Origin: Thiotrichales bacterium
Lineage (GTDB): Bacteria > Pseudomonadota > Gammaproteobacteria > UWMA-0217
Reading direction: 5' to 3'
NCBI GenBank assembly: GCA_024763135.1
Contig: JANTGD010000258.1
Span: 1 to 5,553, forward strand
DNA: 5,553 nt
The translations under genes and the position numbers were made by a program. A model generated the notes under the pieces. It did not search any database and was not told where the DNA came from. It saw nothing but the letters and a program-made list of their open reading frames with translations. Each line of letters opens with the position of its first letter. Positions within the stretch are counted from its first letter, which is position 1. Positions 1-5,535 of this stretch are shown here, one piece after another.

Positions 1-155
1 AGACGCGTAAGATATTGGTGTGCATGGTGACTCGGAAAAACTCGTGGTCACCTTATTGGTGATGAGAGGGTTTTCTGATTTGCCAGGTGCACCAAGAACT
101 TGCGTGGACTTTTGTGATCCAACTGAGGTTTTTAGGTTGATAGGCCTCTGAGACG
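1..155. other. Non-coding stretch downstream of the phoQ-like gene
   Basis: No coding region could be supported on either strand. The stretch holds a 6-bp inverted repeat (GGTGAC at 26-31 with GTCACC at 47-52, 15-base loop), two copies of TATTGGTG (13-20 and 54-61), and an 8-base palindrome GGTGCACC (86-93). None is followed by a T-tract in the minus direction, so no intrinsic terminator for the operon ending at 156 is visible here; it may lie further left or termination may be Rho-dependent. Confidence 0.5.
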
Positions 156-1445
156 CTACTTCACCAGAATACGCACCCGTGCACCGCCCAGTGGACTGGT
201 TTCCAGAATCAGTTGCCAGCCGTACGCTTCGATAATCTCTTTAACAATTGACAATCCAATACCTTGCCCCGGTAAACGGCTGTCCGCCCGACGGCCACGC
301 TCGACAAGCTCACTTGCATTATCTGGAAATCCCACGCCGTCGTCGTCCACACAGAGTTCATGCGCAGCATTGAGTCTTACAATCACTTGGGTGCGCCCAT
401 ATTTAGCCGCGTTTTCAACCAGATTACCCAACAGCTCGAGCAGATCGGACTCATCGATATACAGGCGGAAATTTTCAGGTAATTCATTCCTGAAGCGCTT
501 ACCTTGACCGGCATACACCTTTTCCATGGCCGTAAAGATTCGGCTGACCACAGGTTTGACCCGGCGCTTTTCCGTCATTGGCACACTACCGGCAGTCGCA
601 GCTTTTTGGAGCTGGTAAGCAATGATCTGATCCATTTGATCGAGTGTCTCCTTGAGCACAGGATCTTTTTTGTCCAGCTCATTGCGCAACACCGCCAGAG
701 GCGTCTTCAAACTGTGTGCGAGATCCGCCAGGGCATTGCGAAAGCGTTGTTTCTGTTTTTGTTCATGTGCCAACAGGGCATTGACACTTTCCGCCAGCGG
801 CGCAATTTCCGAGGGTAACTGCTCATCGAGCTGACTGCGCCCACCCGCACGGATCTCTTCGAGTTCCTGACGAATTTTCCGTAGCGGCTTCAGTCCCCAG
901 TACATCAGTATCAGCAGCGATACCAGCAATGCTGCTGAAATCACAGTGACCCACCACCATAAGCGATGAATCAGCCATTCTCGCCGGGATTCCAGTGGGC
1001 TGGCACTCTCGGACACCAATAATCCGAACTGATGGGCATCGTCACCGTCTCCCAACCATTCGAAGCCATAACTGACCGAATAATAACCGTCACTGTGAAA
1101 CCGCCATTCATCCAGTCGTGGCAGCTCAGTCACCTTAGGAATGCCCAGCAGCGACGGCGAGCGCCATCGAATCACGCCATGCTCATCGACAATTACTGCG
1201 AACAGTCCGGAGTCTGGTTGGTTCAAACGGGGGGCGGGGACACGCGACAGATCACTCGAGATATTCCAGTCTGCATCCACTTCAGTGGCGCCGAGCAGGC
1301 TGAAGGCCAAACCTTGTAAACGCTCGAATTCGGCAATTCGAGTGTAGTTCGACAATGCCGCCTCCAGTCCAAATCCCGTCAGCAGAACAAAGATCAACAG
1401 AATTCCGCCAGCGCTCGATAAGAGCCGCCAACGCAGTGAATTCAT
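156..1445 (-). CDS. phoQ: PhoQ-like sensor histidine kinase
   Basis: Inner-membrane sensor kinase that autophosphorylates on histidine and passes the phosphate to the adjacent PhoP-like regulator; PhoQ proteins respond to low divalent cations, acid and cationic peptides. Started at ATG 1445 (429 residues). Seen in order: first membrane segment about 8-27, periplasmic sensor region about 28-162, second membrane segment about 163-183, HAMP linker, then the dimerisation motif DLAHSLKTPLAVL with phospho-acceptor His244. The ATPase domain has an N-box GNLVENAAKY (Asn345), a G1 box DDDGVGF (Asp368) and a G2 box RLPGQGIGL. HSLKTPLAVL and the LPGQGIGL region resemble enterobacterial PhoQ closely. The sensor has an acidic stretch GDGDD (about 132-136) before the second membrane segment, recalling the PhoQ acidic patch. 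In-frame GTG (1451) and TTG (1454) codons directly after the phoP stop are alternative starts; no strong Shine-Dalgarno decides. The PhoQ family call is firm; the exact stimulus is inferred. Confidence 0.9.
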   Translation of the reverse strand: MNSLRWRLLSSAGGILLIFVLLTGFGLEAALSNYTRIAEFERLQGLAFSLLGATEVDADWNISSDLSRVPAPRLNQPDSGLFAVIVDEHGVIRWRSPSLLGIPKVTELPRLDEWRFHSDGYYSVSYGFEWLGDGDDAHQFGLLVSESASPLESRREWLIHRLWWWVTVISAALLVSLLILMYWGLKPLRKIRQELEEIRAGGRSQLDEQLPSEIAPLAESVNALLAHEQKQKQRFRNALADLAHSLKTPLAVLRNELDKKDPVLKETLDQMDQIIAYQLQKAATAGSVPMTEKRRVKPVVSRIFTAMEKVYAGQGKRFRNELPENFRLYIDESDLLELLGNLVENAAKYGRTQVIVRLNAAHELCVDDDGVGFPDNASELVERGRRADSRLPGQGIGLSIVKEIIEAYGWQLILETSPLGGARVRILVK

Positions 1446-1454
1446 CTGCACCAA

Positions 1455-2141
1455 TCAGGATGACTGAGTCCGATCGAGTGCCCAGCGATAACCACGTCCT
1501 CGCAGGGTTTCGATAGGGTTGAGCGTATTCTCGGGATCCAGCTTACGCCGCAGGCGACGAATAAAGACCTCGATCACGTTGCTATCTCGTTCATCCCCCT
1601 CGGCATAGATATGGTCGGTCAGGCGTGATTTGGACAAAACCTCACCGGCATGTAGCATCAAATACTCCAACAAACGATATTCATATCCTGTCAATGACAA
1701 AGGCGCGCCGTTGAGCGTCACTTTTTGCGTCTGCGTATTGATCTGCACCGGCCCACTAGTCAGTTCAGACACGGTCCACCGACCACTACGACGAATCAGA
1801 GCGCGCAGCCTGGCCAGTAATTCTTCCATGTGAAACGGCTTAGCAAGATAATCATCCGCGCCTGCTTCCAGTCCTGTCACCTTGTCCTGCCAGCGGTCTC
1901 GCGCTGTCAGGATCAGCACTGGATAATCCCGTCCGTGTTCGCGTAATGACTGAATCACTTCCAGCCCGTCGCGCTCTGGCAGGCCCAGATCCACAATTGC
2001 CGCATCGAGCGGATATTCAATTGCCATCCACTCCCCTTCTTTGCCGTCTGTTGCCGTATCGACCACAAAACCTTGCGTCTGTAAAACCTGGACGAGTTGC
2101 TCGTTCAGGCGCGGATCGTCTTCAATAACCAGCACTCTCAT
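1455..2141 (-). CDS. phoP: PhoP-like OmpR-family response regulator
   Basis: Cytoplasmic transcription factor, 228 residues, close to the usual PhoP length. The receiver domain (1-118) has acidic pocket Glu7/Asp8/Asp9, phospho-acceptor Asp51 in VDLGLP, Thr79 and Lys101 in the KPFH motif. The stretch WQDKVTGLEAGADDY (84-98) is typical of PhoP rather than OmpR in general. The winged-helix domain (about 130-223) has a recognition helix around 187-199 (SNVIEVFIRRLRR) and a closing wing GRGYR (215-219). ATG overlaps the TGA of the upstream PepSY gene by one base (TGATG), with AGGTGA seven bases upstream as Shine-Dalgarno, so translational coupling is likely. The kinase gene follows directly. By family knowledge phosphorylated PhoP dimers bind direct repeats and activate envelope, Mg2+ and lipid A genes; the regulon here cannot be read from the window. 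QseB/PmrA-type regulators are related alternatives but fit less well. Confidence 0.92.
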   Translation of the reverse strand: MRVLVIEDDPRLNEQLVQVLQTQGFVVDTATDGKEGEWMAIEYPLDAAIVDLGLPERDGLEVIQSLREHGRDYPVLILTARDRWQDKVTGLEAGADDYLAKPFHMEELLARLRALIRRSGRWTVSELTSGPVQINTQTQKVTLNGAPLSLTGYEYRLLEYLMLHAGEVLSKSRLTDHIYAEGDERDSNVIEVFIRRLRRKLDPENTLNPIETLRGRGYRWALDRTQSS

Positions 2142-2410
2142 CAGTGATTCACCTGCCCAGTTGAGCCATCGACATGCAAAACCCTCACGCGCCCATCACT
2201 GATCATCTTTACTCGATAATCTGGACAGCCATTTTCCAGCGGAGGCGGTTGTTTGCGAATTTCCAGAACGCGACCACCATAGCGCTGCTTGATCAGAATA
2301 ATTACCTGCTGCCGTGACAGCGGATTCGTTTCAACGCCTGCTGTTTGATCCTCAGACCAAACCGGTAAACTCACGAGTGACACAATGGATAATAAGAGCG
2401 CAGGTTTCAT
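2141..2410 (-). CDS. Small exported PepSY-domain protein
   Basis: An 89-residue protein, first gene of the phoPQ-like operon. Residues 1-19 form a signal peptide (Lys2, hydrophobic core ALLLSIVSLVSL, likely cleavage after VWS), so the mature protein should be periplasmic. The rest matches one PepSY unit: an N-terminal helix with LSRQQVIILIKQRYGG (31-46), then strand-forming IRKQPP, YRVKMISDGRVRVLHVDGSTGQV. Mature Cys62 is unpaired within the protein. PepSY proteins are often encoded beside two-component systems and PepSY domains are known as inhibitory or modulatory modules; a role in tuning the PhoQ-like sensor is inference. ATG 2410 is preferred because a TATAAT promoter overlaps the upstream in-frame ATG at 2434 and because the signal peptide is compact from 2410. 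The longer form would have 97 residues. Neither start has a clear Shine-Dalgarno. Confidence 0.8.
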   Translation of the reverse strand: MKPALLLSIVSLVSLPVWSEDQTAGVETNPLSRQQVIILIKQRYGGRVLEIRKQPPPLENGCPDYRVKMISDGRVRVLHVDGSTGQVNH

Positions 2411-2423
2411 AAAGCTAGATTTG

Positions 2424-2452
2424 ATTATAAACATCAGAACGGGGTTTGTGAC
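2424..2452 (-). promoter_or_regulatory. Sigma-70 promoter of the pepSY-phoP-phoQ operon
   Basis: On the minus strand, GTCACA (2452-2447, four of six matches to TTGACA) is followed after 17 bases by a perfect TATAAT (2429-2424). It lies in the short gap just after the stop of the glycine-zipper gene. Transcription would start near 2417, only about seven bases before ATG 2410, so the mRNA would be almost leaderless. A single TGTTTA half-site overlaps the -10, but no second PhoP half-site lies 11 bases away on either side. Confidence 0.55.
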
Positions 2453-2455
2453 GTG

Positions 2456-3028
2456 CTAATCGGTCATCGGTTCGATCCGAACTCTGACCTTAATACGCTT
2501 ACCAGGGCGATGATCCATCAGTGTCACGTAATGTTTACCGTGATAGCGGTACGACACGCGATACCGCGTTTTATGGGGCTTTTTTTCAAACTCTCTGACG
2601 CGCTGACAGCGTTCACGCGATACGCTGGCCGGTGCATTTAACGAGGGGGAGTAGCCCTCACGATGATAACTCTCACGCACCGCTTCGTAGCCCGCCGCAC
2701 TGCCAATGAGCGCACCGGCCACCCGAGCGGCATCTGATCCATGGGCCAGATTATGCCCTAGGGCGCCCCCCACAGCACCTCCGACGATTAATCCCAACGC
2801 GGCGTCCTCCGAACGTACACTGTTTCGCTCGCGCTCACTGTGGCGGATTGGCCGACAGGCCTCCGTTGGTTTGTGCGTGCCACTCACGCGTCGCAGCGGC
2901 TGCACGCGTGTGACCTCAGCATAATCGATAAAACTATCACCCGTATGGTGGACACTGCGACCAGCCGTCGCCGTAGTCAGCCATACCAGCAGCAGGATCG
3001 TGACTAAGATGAATAGCGAATTTTTCAC
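2456..3028 (-). CDS. Exported glycine-zipper 2TM-domain protein
   Basis: A 190-residue envelope protein of the 17 kDa-antigen/glycine-zipper 2TM type. The frame is open upstream to a GTG at 3154, but GTG 3028 is chosen because AGGAG lies eight bases before it and a signal peptide begins there (residues 1-22, Lys2, core SLFILVTILLLVWL, likely cleavage TATA/GRS). A charged linker with Cys58 follows, then a glycine-zipper segment at about 79-114 (GLIVGGAVGGALG, later GALIGSAAGY). A basic C-terminal beta-rich tail has Cys141 and the motif YRVSYRYHGKHY, then MDHRPGKRIKVRVRIEP, seen in many such proteobacterial proteins. The two mature cysteines could form a disulfide. No lipobox cysteine is present at the cleavage site, so it is not an obvious lipoprotein. 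The molecular role of the family is poorly defined; outer-membrane or periplasmic association is likely. It has its own leader and seems separate from the operon downstream. Confidence 0.85.
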   Translation of the reverse strand: MKNSLFILVTILLLVWLTTATAGRSVHHTGDSFIDYAEVTRVQPLRRVSGTHKPTEACRPIRHSERERNSVRSEDAALGLIVGGAVGGALGHNLAHGSDAARVAGALIGSAAGYEAVRESYHREGYSPSLNAPASVSRERCQRVREFEKKPHKTRYRVSYRYHGKHYVTLMDHRPGKRIKVRVRIEPMTD

Positions 3029-3413
3029 AAGCGGGGCTCCTGCGATTGCAGTGTGTCGGCAGTCTGCTGCCGATGAACTGAATCGGTGCTGAAATGGCAT
3101 CAGCGATAAAGCATTCCGACTCAGGCTCGTCAGCCGTTTTCGCGCACTGTTCACTCAGCCTCGTTCAGCAGGCGGCCAAGGGGCGAGTGCGACAGACACC
3201 ATGCGGCCTGTACTACGCAGTAATATGTGCGTAGCCTGAACGGAACGAGTACATACGCCAGAATGAGCTGACGGACTCAGTTGTCCTGTCTGTATTCCTG
3301 GGTAGGCGCCCTTCGCAAAGAATGGTTGCTCCCTTTCCAAGCACTGCAACACCGAGGCGCGGCATAAGAGAAGCGCTGAGCCCGTCATTTTTAACTGGAC
3401 GATGTTGTGGAAA
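3029..3413. other. Intergenic region with small inverted repeats
   Basis: A 385-base gap between the fructosamine-kinase-like gene and the glycine-zipper gene. A minus-strand frame at 3155-3388 is open for 77 codons but lacks a ribosome site, a recognisable domain or an export signal, so it is not called. Two inverted repeats stand out: TCGGCAG/CTGCCGA (3056-3062 and 3067-3073, four-base loop), which would form a hairpin in the leader of the glycine-zipper mRNA; and CTACGCA/TGCGTAG (3213-3219 and 3228-3234, eight-base spacer), which could be an operator. No intrinsic terminator for the kinase gene and no convincing promoter were found. Confidence 0.5.
3037..3041 (-). promoter_or_regulatory. 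Shine-Dalgarno deciding the GTG start at 3028
   Basis: Minus-strand AGGAG lies eight bases upstream of GTG 3028, ideal spacing. The alternative upstream GTG (3154) lacks such a site and would place 42 non-signal residues before the hydrophobic export sequence, so this site fixes the gene start. Confidence 0.75.
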
Positions 3414-4292
3414 CTACTGCAACTCGGACAGCAACATTTCGATCATGTTCTCGGCTTGATAGGCATAGCCCCCCGAAAATAGATTGAAATGATTGAGAAT
3501 GTGATAGAGGTTATAAAATGTTTTTCGCAAAGGATAGCCGGTATCCAGCGGAAAGACTGCTTCATAGGCAGCATAGAAATCGGCACCAGGGTTACCAAAC
3601 AATTCCATCATGGCCAGATCGGCTTCGTGGTCCCCATAATAAACAGCAGGGTCGTAAATAACGGGGCGACCTTGATCATCTCCGCCCCAGTTACCGGACC
3701 ACAGGTCTCCATGCAACAGTGATGGGCGCGGCCTGTAATCTTGGAAAAATGCATTACATGCCGATAACAAACGCTCCCCTTTGCGTAACAGGCTTGTTGA
3801 GGCGCCATGCCGTTGCGCCAGCTCAAGCTGGTATCCCAAACGTTGCTCTTGCCAGAACGTTGACCAGTCACGCGTCCAAGGATTGTGTTGCGGGCTACTG
3901 CCAATGGTATTGTCGCGCGACCAGCCATAGCGGTCCGCAGTGTGCCGATGCATGGACGCCAACTGTTCTCCCAATTGGACCATATCAACCCGGTGGTTCA
4001 GCGGAACCCACTCAAGCACCAGCCAGGCTTTCGTCTCAGCCGCCCCCCAACATATCGGTTGCGGCACGCGAATCGTCTCAGTCCGCAGCATCTCTTGCAG
4101 ACCTTCCGCTTCAGCTACGAACATTTCAAGCATCGCAGCGCGGTTGATCTTAATGAAGTAGGTCACGTCCTCCCCTACGAGCCGGGCCGCTTCATTGATA
4201 CACCCCCCACTCAAGGGACGACGCTGCTGGATCAAAAAAGGTCGCTGAGTGGTTGCTTCGATCTGGGCTTCGATCTCTCGCCAAAAACTCAT
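3414..4292 (-). CDS. Fructosamine-3-kinase family protein (YniA-like)
   Basis: A 292-residue cytoplasmic small-molecule kinase of the fructosamine/ketosamine-3-kinase family, which phosphorylates O3 of sugar adducts on amino groups so that they break down, a protein-deglycation repair step. Length fits the family. Seen: nucleotide-loop motif LSGGCIN (27-33) with Cys31, ATP-site lysine Lys48 in YFIKIN, hinge region around LVLEWVPL (91-98), the catalytic loop LLHGDLWSGNWG (192-203) with base Asp196 and Asn201, metal-binding Asp214 in IYDPAVYYGDHEADLAM, and a helical C-terminus with YHILNHFNLFSGGY. ATG 4292 follows the esterase stop by six bases, with GGGG about nine bases upstream, so co-transcription and perhaps coupled translation are likely. 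Some relatives act on ribulosamines or unknown substrates, so exact substrate is uncertain, but family membership is firm. Confidence 0.92.
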   Translation of the reverse strand: MSFWREIEAQIEATTQRPFLIQQRRPLSGGCINEAARLVGEDVTYFIKINRAAMLEMFVAEAEGLQEMLRTETIRVPQPICWGAAETKAWLVLEWVPLNHRVDMVQLGEQLASMHRHTADRYGWSRDNTIGSSPQHNPWTRDWSTFWQEQRLGYQLELAQRHGASTSLLRKGERLLSACNAFFQDYRPRPSLLHGDLWSGNWGGDDQGRPVIYDPAVYYGDHEADLAMMELFGNPGADFYAAYEAVFPLDTGYPLRKTFYNLYHILNHFNLFSGGYAYQAENMIEMLLSELQ

Positions 4293-4298
4293 CCGCCG

Positions 4299-4949
4299 TC
4301 ACCCCTGCAATTTAGCTTGCAACCAGCTGCGCAAGTCGGCAATTTCCTGCGCGCACAACTCGTGCGCCATAGGGTAGCGTCGCCAAGTGTGATGCTGGGG
4401 ACAGAGCTGATTCAGAGCCTGTGCTGTCTCTTCGCCTACCTTCAGAGGCACCACCGGGTCGAAATCTCCATGACACTGCAGAATATCGGGGCAAACAGAC
4501 TCATCGGGCACCAGACGGCTGGGCAGATAGGTAGACAAAGCCACAATCCCGGCTAACCGCGATGGCGCCCGCAGTCCTGCTAATAAGGCGATGACCCCGC
4601 CCTGAGAAAATCCGGCCAGCACGATTCTCTGCATCTCGATACCCTGGTCAAGCTGCATCTCGATCAATTGGTTCGTAGACGTGACCGATGCTTCGATCTG
4701 TGGATAGTCCTCGCCTTGCGAAAAATCGAGCGAATGGAAATCATACCAGGCCCGCATTGCCATCCCGCCATTGATCGTCACCGGCCGAACCGGTGCATGA
4801 GGAAAGATGAAACGCGTGCCGGAAAGGCCCAGTTCTGGGATCAAAGGTTCAAAGTCATGACCATCCGCTCCTAGCCCGTGCAACCAAATCACAGCCGCAT
4901 TAACCCCCTCTGCAGGCTCCCGAATAACCGCTTTCAGCCCTGTTGCCAA
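4299..4949 (-). CDS. Carboxylesterase/acyl-protein-thioesterase-like hydrolase
   Basis: A 216-residue cytoplasmic alpha/beta hydrolase of the phospholipase/carboxylesterase family (relatives include small Pseudomonas esterases and acyl-protein thioesterases), cleaving short to medium acyl esters or thioesters. The oxyanion-hole motif is LHGLGADG (23-30); the nucleophile Ser115 sits in GFSQGG (113-118); Asp164 lies in HGDFDPVVP and His196 in MAHELC, completing the triad. RAWYD (66-70) is also typical. The length matches the family and no signal peptide is present. The start is TTG 4949, supported by GGAG seven bases upstream; no ATG lies near enough to keep the first beta strand. It is the first gene of a pair with the fructosamine-kinase-like gene six bases downstream. 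The natural substrate cannot be told from sequence. Confidence 0.92.
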   Translation of the reverse strand: MATGLKAVIREPAEGVNAAVIWLHGLGADGHDFEPLIPELGLSGTRFIFPHAPVRPVTINGGMAMRAWYDFHSLDFSQGEDYPQIEASVTSTNQLIEMQLDQGIEMQRIVLAGFSQGGVIALLAGLRAPSRLAGIVALSTYLPSRLVPDESVCPDILQCHGDFDPVVPLKVGEETAQALNQLCPQHHTWRRYPMAHELCAQEIADLRSWLQAKLQG

Positions 4950-4956
4950 ACTTTAT

Positions 4957-4960
4957 CTCC
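4957..4960 (-). promoter_or_regulatory. Shine-Dalgarno supporting the TTG start at 4949
   Basis: Minus-strand GGAG is separated by seven bases (ATAAAGT) from TTG 4949. Good spacing on a rare start codon suggests modest translation of the esterase. The left end of a repeated element (4961-5005) abuts this site. Confidence 0.65.
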
Positions 4961-5005
4961 GCAATATCGCTTGCAATGAAATTTGCAATCAGCACCCCCG
5001 CTTTA
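4961..5005 (-). repeat. Diverged direct repeat, copy 1
   Basis: On the minus strand it begins TAAAGCGGG, then TGCTG, then an inner CAAATTTCATTGCAA and ends near GATATTGC. It matches 5180-5219 in the same orientation with a few substitutions and about five bases of gaps. The inner part TTGCAA-TGAAAT-TTGCAA can fold as a small hairpin. It ends against the esterase Shine-Dalgarno, so it forms the leader or promoter zone of that gene. Confidence 0.55.
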
Positions 5006-5179
5006 GCTAGATTCGGCGCGCTGATCCAAATCTTTCGTCACTGCTCAGCGCAACTCAAAGCATTTTCGCAACTAGCTGGGATACATACAGAGCAGGTAAC
5101 CGAGCGAGCATGAGAAACATGCGGAGTTGGCCCAAAAGACATGCGTGCTGAACTGTGACAATTCATCAATCTCTCAAAT

Positions 5180-5219
5180 GCAAATCCGTTGCAGTGATAT
5201 TTGCCAGCATCCCGCTTTA
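5180..5219 (-). repeat. Diverged direct repeat, copy 2
   Basis: Minus strand: TAAAGCGGG, TGCTG, CAAATATCACTGCAA and GATTTGC, in the same order as in 4961-5005, whose start lies 219 bases to the left. The inner hairpin potential is weaker here. Whether this is a local duplication or a dispersed genomic repeat cannot be told from the window. Confidence 0.55.
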
Positions 5220-5303
5220 TTGAGGAAACACACTCTACATATTCTTCACCCAACTTGCCAACCTTAGGTTTTCTAAGACAATTCAGAGTAATGCTACATT
5301 TAA

Positions 5304-5365
5304 CGGGGCTCTGGGCGCTCAGATACAAGCCGGTACAACATCGTCGATGAGTGCCCAGAAACCCG
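5304..5365 (+). other. Stem-loop of a possible structured RNA
   Basis: Arms 5304-5321 and 5348-5365 pair over 16 bp: CGGG with CCCG, a 2-by-2 internal loop, then TCTGGGCGCTCA with TGAGTGCCCAGA. The only non-Watson-Crick pair is G5317 with T5352, a G-U wobble in plus-strand RNA but a C-A mismatch in minus-strand RNA, which favours plus-strand transcription. The loop has 26 bases. Further possible pairings lie to the right (GTTGG 5399-5403 with CCAAC 5450-5454; TAGGC 5410-5414 with GCCTA 5431-5435) before the terminator. No known RNA family was recognised and no promoter is clear, so this is a candidate only. Confidence 0.3.
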
Positions 5366-5487
5366 CCCGCAGGTAGTATCCAGACATTACGGTTCGGTGT
5401 TGGATCGCCTAGGCATTGCCGGTAAGCCGCGCCTAAACATAAGCAGCTCCCAACGCGACCCTCTGATTACGCAGCCGTTTTGCGACA

Positions 5488-5535
5488 GCCAACACAAAAA
5501 AGGGGTGCCACATGGCACCCCTTTTTTGTGTTGGC
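5488..5535. terminator. Perfect bidirectional intrinsic terminator
   Basis: A 22-bp perfect stem (5488-5509 with 5514-5535) around the four-base loop ACAT. The core is GGGGTGCC/GGCACCCC flanked by A6 (5496-5501) and T6 (5522-5527), so on either strand a GC-rich hairpin is followed by a U-tract. As all genes here are on the minus strand, it most simply ends a minus-strand gene just beyond the right edge and insulates the esterase unit; it would also end any plus-strand transcript from the intergenic region. Confidence 0.9.

Larger units (their letters stand above)
4950..5487. other. Long intergenic region with no supported gene
   Basis: About 540 bases upstream of the esterase. A minus-strand frame at 5038-5328 is open for 96 codons from a TTG, with eight cysteines, but has no recognisable domain, no ribosome site and no operon context; it is not called. 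A plus-strand frame open from 5304 to 5543 has no ATG and runs through the terminator. The region looks more AT-rich than its neighbours. What can be supported: a pair of diverged direct repeats (4961-5005, 5180-5219), a 16-bp stem-loop (5304-5365) and shorter pairings to its right. A promoter for the esterase must lie here but none was convincing. Confidence 0.5.

Noticed and set aside
26..52. GGTGAC...GTCACC hairpin as terminator of the phoPQ operon
   Set aside because: Only 6 bp with a 15-base loop, and no T-tract follows on the minus strand.
2424..2446. TGTTTA next to the -10 box as a PhoP autoregulation site
   Set aside because: Only one half-site; bases 11 positions away on either side do not match the second half.
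3155..3388. 77-codon minus-strand frame starting at ATG
   Set aside because: No ribosome site, no domain or export signal, and it ends in the long spurious extension of the glycine-zipper frame.
3885..4556. 223-codon plus-strand frame antisense to the kinase and esterase genes
   Set aside because: It lies opposite two genes with complete catalytic motifs and shows no domain of its own; it is an antisense shadow.
5038..5328. 96-codon minus-strand frame starting at TTG, rich in cysteine
   Set aside because: No recognisable domain, no Shine-Dalgarno, start falls in the loop of a stem-loop, and the frame overlaps the diverged repeat. Most likely chance.
4950..5535. Integron attC, tRNA, 6S RNA or tmRNA in the right-hand intergenic region
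   Set aside because: No attC core pair, no tRNA T-loop or CCA end, and none of the conserved blocks of 6S or tmRNA could be recognised.
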